NCBI RefSeq assembly: GCF_002927045.1
Contig: NZ_PRDW01000002.1
Location: 62,001 to 126,000, forward strand
Direction of reading: 5' to 3'
Origin: Mycetohabitans endofungorum
GTDB taxonomy: Bacteria; Pseudomonadota; Gammaproteobacteria; Burkholderiales; Burkholderiaceae
Length of the DNA stretch: 64,000 nucleotides
The notes under the pieces were generated by a model. The model was not told where the DNA came from. It saw nothing but the letters and a program-made list of their open reading frames with translations, and searched no databases. Shown here piece after piece: positions 59,073-64,000 of this stretch (position 1 is its first letter; each line of letters begins with the position of its first letter). A program made the translations under genes and the position numbers.

Positions 59073-59232
59073 ACGAGCATCGCCGAGTTAATGGGACAAC
59101 TTGCGGGGCGATATCGGGCGCGGCATCCAGCGAAGCGGCGCCCGGACAATGGAATCCGCTAAAGCGTCGCCGCTTCGATCCGAAGCCGGCAACGTGAAAA
59201 CGCGACCGACTTCACTCACTGGAGCTAACGAA

Positions 59233-60420
59233 GTGGCGAACAACTATCTCTTTACTTCCGAATCCGTATCTGAAGGCCATCCGGACAAGGTGGCTGACCA
59301 AATCTCCGACGCGATTCTCGATGCAATCCTGACGCAGGACCGGCATTCGCGCGTGGCTGCCGAGACGTTATGCAACACTGGCCTGGTGGTGCTGGCCGGC
59401 GAAATCACGACGCATGCAAACGTCGACTATATTCAGATCGCGCGCGACACGATTCGGCGCATCGGCTACGACAATACCGATTTTGGCATCGACTACCGCG
59501 GCTGTGCGGTGCTGGTCGCTTACGACAAGCAGTCGCCGGATATCGCGCAGGGCGTGGACAATGCGCACGACGACAACCTGGATCAGGGCGCGGGTGACCA
59601 GGGCCTGATGTTCGGCTATGCGTGCGACGAAACGCCCGAGTTGATGCCGTTGCCGATCTATTTGTCGCACCGGCTCGTCGAGCGGCAAGCCGATCTGCGG
59701 CGCGACGGTCGTCTTCCGTGGCTGCGTCCGGACGCGAAGTCGCAAGTGACGGTACGCTATGTTGACGGGCGTCCGGATTCGATCGACACGGTCGTGCTTT
59801 CCACGCAGCATGCGCCAGATATCGATCTGTCCACGTTGCGCGAGGCGGTGATCGAGGAAGTCATCAAGCCGGTGCTGCCGAACGAGCTGATCAAGGACAA
59901 CTTGAAGTTCCTCGTCAATCCGACGGGGCGGTTCGTGATTGGCGGCCCTCAAGGCGATTGTGGACTCACCGGCCGCAAGATTATCGTCGATACGTACGGC
60001 GGGGCCGCGCCGCACGGCGGCGGCGCGTTCTCGGGCAAGGATCCGTCCAAAGTGGACCGTTCCGCCGCGTATGCCGGCCGCTACGTCGCGAAGAATATTG
60101 TCGCCGCGGGTCTTGCGTCGCGCTGCCTGATCCAGGTCTCGTACGCGATCGGGGTCGCGCGCCCGACGTCGGTGATGGTCAACACCTTTGGGACTGGCCG
60201 GGTGCCGGATTTGGTAATTACCGAGCTTGTCCAGCAGCACTTTGACCTGCGCCCGAAGGGCATCATTCAGATGTTGGACCTGCTGCGGCCGATTTACGAA
60301 AAGACCGCCGCATATGGCCACTTTGGTCGCGAAGAGCCCGAATTCTCGTGGGAAGCGACCGACAAGGCGATTGCGCTGGCCGACGCGGCTGGCATCGAGC
60401 CGATTGCCGCCGTTGCCTGA
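59233..60420 (+). CDS. metK: S-adenosylmethionine synthase
   Basis: A 395-residue SAM synthetase making S-adenosylmethionine from methionine and ATP. Motifs: [18 protein letters not shown] at the N-terminus, [12 protein letters not shown] (about 118-129) and the [16 protein letters not shown] phosphate loop (about 258-273). The start is the GTG at 59233, with GGAG 8 nt upstream; this gives the normal N-terminus [10 protein letters not shown]. The frame is open further upstream, but that part is not family-like. It is a single gene followed by a terminator. Confidence 0.96.
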   Translation: MANNYLFTSESVSEGHPDKVADQISDAILDAILTQDRHSRVAAETLCNTGLVVLAGEITTHANVDYIQIARDTIRRIGYDNTDFGIDYRGCAVLVAYDKQSPDIAQGVDNAHDDNLDQGAGDQGLMFGYACDETPELMPLPIYLSHRLVERQADLRRDGRLPWLRPDAKSQVTVRYVDGRPDSIDTVVLSTQHAPDIDLSTLREAVIEEVIKPVLPNELIKDNLKFLVNPTGRFVIGGPQGDCGLTGRKIIVDTYGGAAPHGGGAFSGKDPSKVDRSAAYAGRYVAKNIVAAGLASRCLIQVSYAIGVARPTSVMVNTFGTGRVPDLVITELVQQHFDLRPKGIIQMLDLLRPIYEKTAAYGHFGREEPEFSWEATDKAIALADAAGIEPIAAVA

Positions 60421-60464
60421 CGGCACAGGCATGGCCCGCTGACGTGTCGGAGCCGCCGGCACGC

Positions 60465-60504
60465 CACAAAAAAACACACCCCGGCTAGGCCGGGGTTTTT
60501 TGTG
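60465..60504. terminator. Bidirectional terminator between metK and the BPSS1780-type gene
   Basis: CCCCGGC pairs with GCCGGGG around a 3-base loop, with A-rich sequence on the left and TTTTTT on the right. It can stop metK on the plus strand and the convergent membrane-protein gene on the minus strand. Confidence 0.85.
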
Positions 60505-60549
60505 GGCCGGGCTGGCTCATCTCCGCTTGACGCGAGGTGCAGGCAGCGC

Positions 60550-61317
60550 TCAGCGCGTGACAAACACGTCCCGATAGCCGACGTAGACCGACAAGAATAA
60601 CAAAGGTATCACGATCAGCCAGCCGAGCAGGAACGGGATCGCACCGATCACCAGCATCACGAGCAGCAACAGCGCATACACAATGCCAGCCAGCCAGTTT
60701 CGCATCACGCCCTTGAAACTCGCCCGCATCGCGCGAATGGGCGCTACGTCATGCAGTATCACCAGCGCGGGTGAGAACCATGCAGCGGCTACAGCCACCG
60801 TGGCGATCGCGATATAAATTAGCAGCCCGACGAGGCTCGATGCACTCAATTCGGGTGGGTTGCCCGGCTGGTGCGAGACCAGTTGGGCAAATGTGCCGAA
60901 GCCGATGATTGACGCGAGCACCACGATACCAATCATCATGATCGCGAACGTGAGCACGCCGACCCACGCCAGCGGGCCCAGCTTGCGCGTGAACCCGGCG
61001 AACAGGCTGCCGATGCGCACGTCGCCGTCGGCGCGGAACTGCTCGCACGTGAACATCAACCCGCCCAGCAGTATCGGCGTGACCAACATCGACAGCAGGT
61101 TGAACACCGGCACGGATGACAGCGCGCACTCGATCACCATGTACAACAGGCCCAGACCGATCCACTGCAGCGGGCGGCGCTTGAACAGCGTCCATGCGTC
61201 TGCGATCCAACGCAAGCCTTCCGCCACAGTGACCGTGCGTGCGTCCAGATTCAATGTTTCGACGGATGGCGCCGAGCCGCCTGGGGCGAGCGGATGGTTC
61301 AGCGTGTCGTCGTTCAT
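60550..61317 (-). CDS. BPSS1780-type integral membrane protein
   Basis: A 255-residue membrane protein of the BPSS1780 type common in Burkholderia; function unknown. After an acidic N-terminus (NDDTLNHPLAPGG) come VTVAEGLRWIADAWTLFKRRPLQWI and about six hydrophobic helices. GGAGG lies 5-6 nt before the ATG at 61317 and fixes the start. It is convergent with metK and unrelated in function to it as far as can be seen. Confidence 0.8.
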   Translation of the reverse strand: MNDDTLNHPLAPGGSAPSVETLNLDARTVTVAEGLRWIADAWTLFKRRPLQWIGLGLLYMVIECALSSVPVFNLLSMLVTPILLGGLMFTCEQFRADGDVRIGSLFAGFTRKLGPLAWVGVLTFAIMMIGIVVLASIIGFGTFAQLVSHQPGNPPELSASSLVGLLIYIAIATVAVAAAWFSPALVILHDVAPIRAMRASFKGVMRNWLAGIVYALLLLVMLVIGAIPFLLGWLIVIPLLFLSVYVGYRDVFVTR

Positions 61318-61467
61318 GGGGCCCTCCTCGCGAAATCCTGTAGGGTATCCGCCGTAGGCGGCCAGCGCGCCGCCGTATTGCCGAATGCGGTCGGCACAAT
61401 AACCGGACGCCCGGCTTGCGCACACGAAACAGCGTGTATGCAGGCACAATCCGGTCCGCCGCGAGCG

Positions 61468-62874
61468 CTATCCGTGCTCGGGATTCAATGCGAGCTTCGC
61501 ATACCGGCGTGAATAACCGAAGTACACGGTCAGTCCCAGTGCCAGCCATGCCACGAATGCGACCCACGTCATTGCTTGCAAATGGGCCATCAGGAACACA
61601 CAGGATGCGACCGCGAGCATCGGCACGAGCGGCACGCCTGGGCACCGGAATGCGCGCGGCAGCGTCGGGTGCGTGCGGCGTAGGATCAGCACGGCGACAG
61701 AGACCATCGAAAACGCGGCGAGCGTGCCAATATTGATCAACTCTGCCAAGACGTCCAGTGGCACCAGCGCGCCGATCAACGCGAAAAAGATGCCGACCAG
61801 CCAGGTGGTGATCAGCGGCGTCTGGAAGCGCGGATGGATGCGCGAGAGCGCGGCAGGTAGCAAGCCGTCCCGGGACATCGCAAAGATGATGCGTGTCTGA
61901 CCGTACATCATCACCAGAATCACCGTCAGCATGCCGAGCACCGCACCCAGATCGACGAAGCCGGCGACCCAGTCCGCGCCGATCGTCTGAAGCACGTAGG
62001 ACACCGGATGCGACACGTTCGCGAACTCACCGTACGGCACGATGCCGGTGACCACGGCGGCGACCGTCACATAGAGCGCCGCGCAAACGGCGAGCGACGC
62101 AATGATGCCGATCGGCAAGTCGCGTTTCGGGTTCTTGACCTCTTCCGCCGCGGATGACACCGAGTCGAACCCGATGAAGGCGAAAAACATTACCGCGGCG
62201 GCCCCGAATACGCCAGACCAGCCCATCGGCATGAATGGGTGCCAGTTCGTGGGCCGGACATGGAACGCGCCGACCGCGATCACCAGCAGCACGACGGCTA
62301 CCTTGATCGCGACCATCACATTGTTGATCCGGGTGGATTCACGCACGCCGATTGATAACAAGAATGTGACGGCCATCATCACGAGGAACGCTGGCAGGTT
62401 GAACCACGTTGTGTGGCCGGGCACGGTGCCTGGCGCCGCAGTCAATACTTGCGGCAGCGTGATGCCGAAGCCGGACAGTAACGATTGCAGGTAGCCGGAC
62501 CACCCAACCGACACCGCCGACGTCGCGAGCCCGTATTCGAGCATCAGATCCCAGCCGATGATCCAAGCGGCAAGCTCGCCGAGCGTTGCATACGAATAAC
62601 TATAGATCGAGCCGGCAACCGGGATCGTCGAGGAGAATTCGGCGTAGGCGAGCGCCGCAAAGCAGCACGCGATCGCCGCAATGACGAAAGACAGCGTCAG
62701 GGCGGGGCCGGCGATCAACGCGCCGGTCCCTGTCAGCACGAAAATGCCGGTACCGATGATCGCTCCGATGCCCAGAAGCGTGAGATCCAGGGGGCCCAGT
62801 GCCCTGCGCAAGCTGTCGTCGGCATTGCGGCGGGCCAGCATATGACCAATATTTTTCTTTCGAAACAATGACAT
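61468..62874 (-). CDS. APC-family amino acid permease
   Basis: A 468-residue transporter of the amino acid-polyamine-organocation superfamily with about twelve hydrophobic helices. The first helix motif LTLLGIGAIIGTGIFVLTG (about 30-48) and SYATLGELAAWIIGWDLMLEYGLA are characteristic of the cationic-amino-acid-transporter branch. The substrate is probably an amino acid but cannot be specified. It is a single gene. Confidence 0.9.
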   Translation of the reverse strand: MSLFRKKNIGHMLARRNADDSLRRALGPLDLTLLGIGAIIGTGIFVLTGTGALIAGPALTLSFVIAAIACCFAALAYAEFSSTIPVAGSIYSYSYATLGELAAWIIGWDLMLEYGLATSAVSVGWSGYLQSLLSGFGITLPQVLTAAPGTVPGHTTWFNLPAFLVMMAVTFLLSIGVRESTRINNVMVAIKVAVVLLVIAVGAFHVRPTNWHPFMPMGWSGVFGAAAVMFFAFIGFDSVSSAAEEVKNPKRDLPIGIIASLAVCAALYVTVAAVVTGIVPYGEFANVSHPVSYVLQTIGADWVAGFVDLGAVLGMLTVILVMMYGQTRIIFAMSRDGLLPAALSRIHPRFQTPLITTWLVGIFFALIGALVPLDVLAELINIGTLAAFSMVSVAVLILRRTHPTLPRAFRCPGVPLVPMLAVASCVFLMAHLQAMTWVAFVAWLALGLTVYFGYSRRYAKLALNPEHG

Positions 62875-63109
62875 AAGGCAGTACTCGGCAGCCGGGGAGC
62901 GGCGCAGCCGACTTCGGTGAAACCGGCTATTCTAGCTGACTAGTGCAATCGGTCAGGCCGAGGTTGCGCTAATGGGTCGCACATTGCGTGGCGACGAGGC
63001 AGCCGGCCGCGTTGACGGGCGGCACCGGTGCGTCAAATTCGGCACAATGGCACCAGGCACCAGCAGGACCGGGGACGAGGGCCGGGCGAATATCAAAATG
63101 GGGGAAATC

Positions 63110-63322
63110 ATGAAGGTGGGTTCGATCGTACGTTCTAGCCATATCGCGGTGCCGCGCGACGCGCGCGGCATCGTATTGCGCATTCTGGGCGACATGGCGA
63201 TGGTGGCGTGGTTCGAGGGCGAGCCGGGGCAATCCAAGCAGCTCAACACCGAGCCGTTCTTCTTGACGGATTTGATCGAGACTGGCGAGGTGGCACGCTC
63301 GGCGGGCGCACCGCTGCACTGA
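63110..63322 (+). CDS. Conserved small hypothetical protein (70 aa)
   Basis: A 70-residue protein starting KVGSIVRSSHIAVPRDARGIVL, with a compact beta-rich look (a possible SH3-like barrel) and no signal peptide. GGGGAA lies a few bases before the ATG. Upstream in-frame sequence is not protein-like, so the short start is preferred. The family is not recognised. Confidence 0.6.
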   Translation: MKVGSIVRSSHIAVPRDARGIVLRILGDMAMVAWFEGEPGQSKQLNTEPFFLTDLIETGEVARSAGAPLH

Positions 63323-63444
63323 TGTAGCCCTGCTGTGGCGTTGGCGAGGGCCTGCTGCAGACACTGCCACGAACAGGACTGCGTCTCGTCCCCGTCCGCG
63401 TGTGGTGATGCCCGGGCCGTGCGCCGCTCAGGCACAATGACGGG

Positions 63445-64000
63445 ATGGAACCCAATGATCGCAGCCTCAACAATCCGCCGCGCGCCGATGCCGGCGCCCT
63501 GGCTCCCTACGCGGGCCTAACGCCTGAGCGCGTGCTCGACGCGCTCGATGCCGTGCTGGCGCACGGCGGCCGCCGCACCGACGGACGGTTGCTTGCACTG
63601 AACAGTTACGAAAACCGCGTCTATCAGGTCGGCATCGAAGACGCCGCGCCGCTGGTGGCGAAGTTCTACCGGCCCGGGCGTTGGAGCGATGAGGCGATCC
63701 TGGAGGAGCACGCGTTCGTCGCGCAACTGGTCGAGCACGAAATCCCGGTCGTGCCGGCGATCACGCTCGATGGCCATACGCTGCATGAGATCGACGGTTT
63801 CCGCTTCGCCTTGTTCGAGCGGCGTGGCGGCCGGGCACCAGAGTTGGATGACAGCGCCACACTGCAGTGGCTGGGGCGCTTCATCGGCCGCATCCACGCG
63901 ATCGGCCGGCAGCGCGACTACGTCGCCCGCGGGCCGCTGGACATCGACACGTTTGGCCATGAGCCGCGTGCGTACCTGCTCTCCAGCGGCTTCGTGCCGA
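63445..64000 (+). CDS. srkA: SrkA/RdoA-family serine/threonine kinase, partial (cut by window end)
   Basis: The first 185 codons of a kinase of the SrkA (YihE/RdoA) type, open to the end of the window. The start reads EPNDRSLNNPPRADAGALAP; then YAGLTPERVLDALDAVL, LLALNSYENRVYQV, VAKFYRPGRWSDEAILEEH and FALFERRGGRAPEL all match the family. Full-length SrkA is about 330-350 residues. It protects cells from stress-induced death in Escherichia coli. Confidence 0.85.
   Translation, partial: MEPNDRSLNNPPRADAGALAPYAGLTPERVLDALDAVLAHGGRRTDGRLLALNSYENRVYQVGIEDAAPLVAKFYRPGRWSDEAILEEHAFVAQLVEHEIPVVPAITLDGHTLHEIDGFRFALFERRGGRAPELDDSATLQWLGRFIGRIHAIGRQRDYVARGPLDIDTFGHEPRAYLLSSGFVP

Noticed and set aside
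59368-60477. Long open frame antisense to metK (369 codons)
   Set aside because: It is a shadow of a G+C-rich gene; composition is Arg/His/Gln-rich and no family is seen.

Overview
The window is a continuous stretch of bacterial chromosome with high G+C content. Gene order and protein types fit Burkholderiaceae (Burkholderia sensu lato): rpmH-rnpA-yidD-yidC-mnmE next to a DnaA box, a DUF4148 protein, fmt-htpX-rsmB-DUF4390-ntrYX, metX-metW, a DksA with only one cysteine, and dapF-DUF484-xerC. Several genes carry clean internal or N-terminal losses (a LysE-type exporter, SlmA, an O-methyltransferase). This suggests a lineage undergoing gene decay, such as a host-associated Mycetohabitans-like strain; the genus is an inference.

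Layout. 1-5000: origin-proximal block with a perfect DnaA box, rpmH, rnpA, yidD, yidC, an array of ten 18-bp repeats, and mnmE. 5000-9330: sparse accessory region with a DUF4148 exported protein, a truncated methyltransferase, two very small hydrophobic ORFs, a 19-20-bp repeat array, an exported protein plus a Pro-rich ORF, tRNA-Lys(CTT) and a possible thioesterase remnant. 9331-13925: D-2-hydroxyacid dehydrogenase, GTP-dependent PEP carboxykinase and a LysR regulator. 14142-27177: topB, a thioredoxin-like protein and dprA, divergent from def-fmt, then a collapsed lysE gene, htpX with a candidate sigma-32 promoter, rsmB, DUF4390 and a NtrY/NtrX-like pair. 27284-30747: tRNA-Phe, a glycosyltransferase and queC-queE-queD. 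30781-36734: cell-shape operon mreB-mreC-mreD-mrdA-rodA on the minus strand. 37071-41227: gatCAB and exodeoxyribonuclease III. 41272-47528 (minus): argB, HAD phosphatase and an HTH-less slmA; metX-metW; ampG and a M48 protease homologue lacking its catalytic Glu. 47862-49669: RegB/RegA-type redox two-component pair. 49697-58980 (minus): hslVU, dksA, CobW GTPase, rlmI, dapF-DUF484-xerC and a lipid A acyltransferase. 59233-64000: metK, two membrane proteins, a small hypothetical and the start of an SrkA-type kinase.

Most of the window is housekeeping: translation start (def, fmt), tRNA modification and charging (mnmE, queCED, gatCAB), membrane protein insertion (yidC), rod shape (mre/rod), protein quality control (htpX, hslVU), methionine/SAM supply (metX, metW, metK) and chromosome upkeep (xerC, topB, dprA, xthA). 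No complete insertion sequence, prophage or CRISPR array was seen. The unusual material is the 5-9.3 kb accessory region, the two repeat arrays, and the set of genes that have lost a defined domain or catalytic residue while staying in frame. No complete new multi-gene system could be demonstrated.
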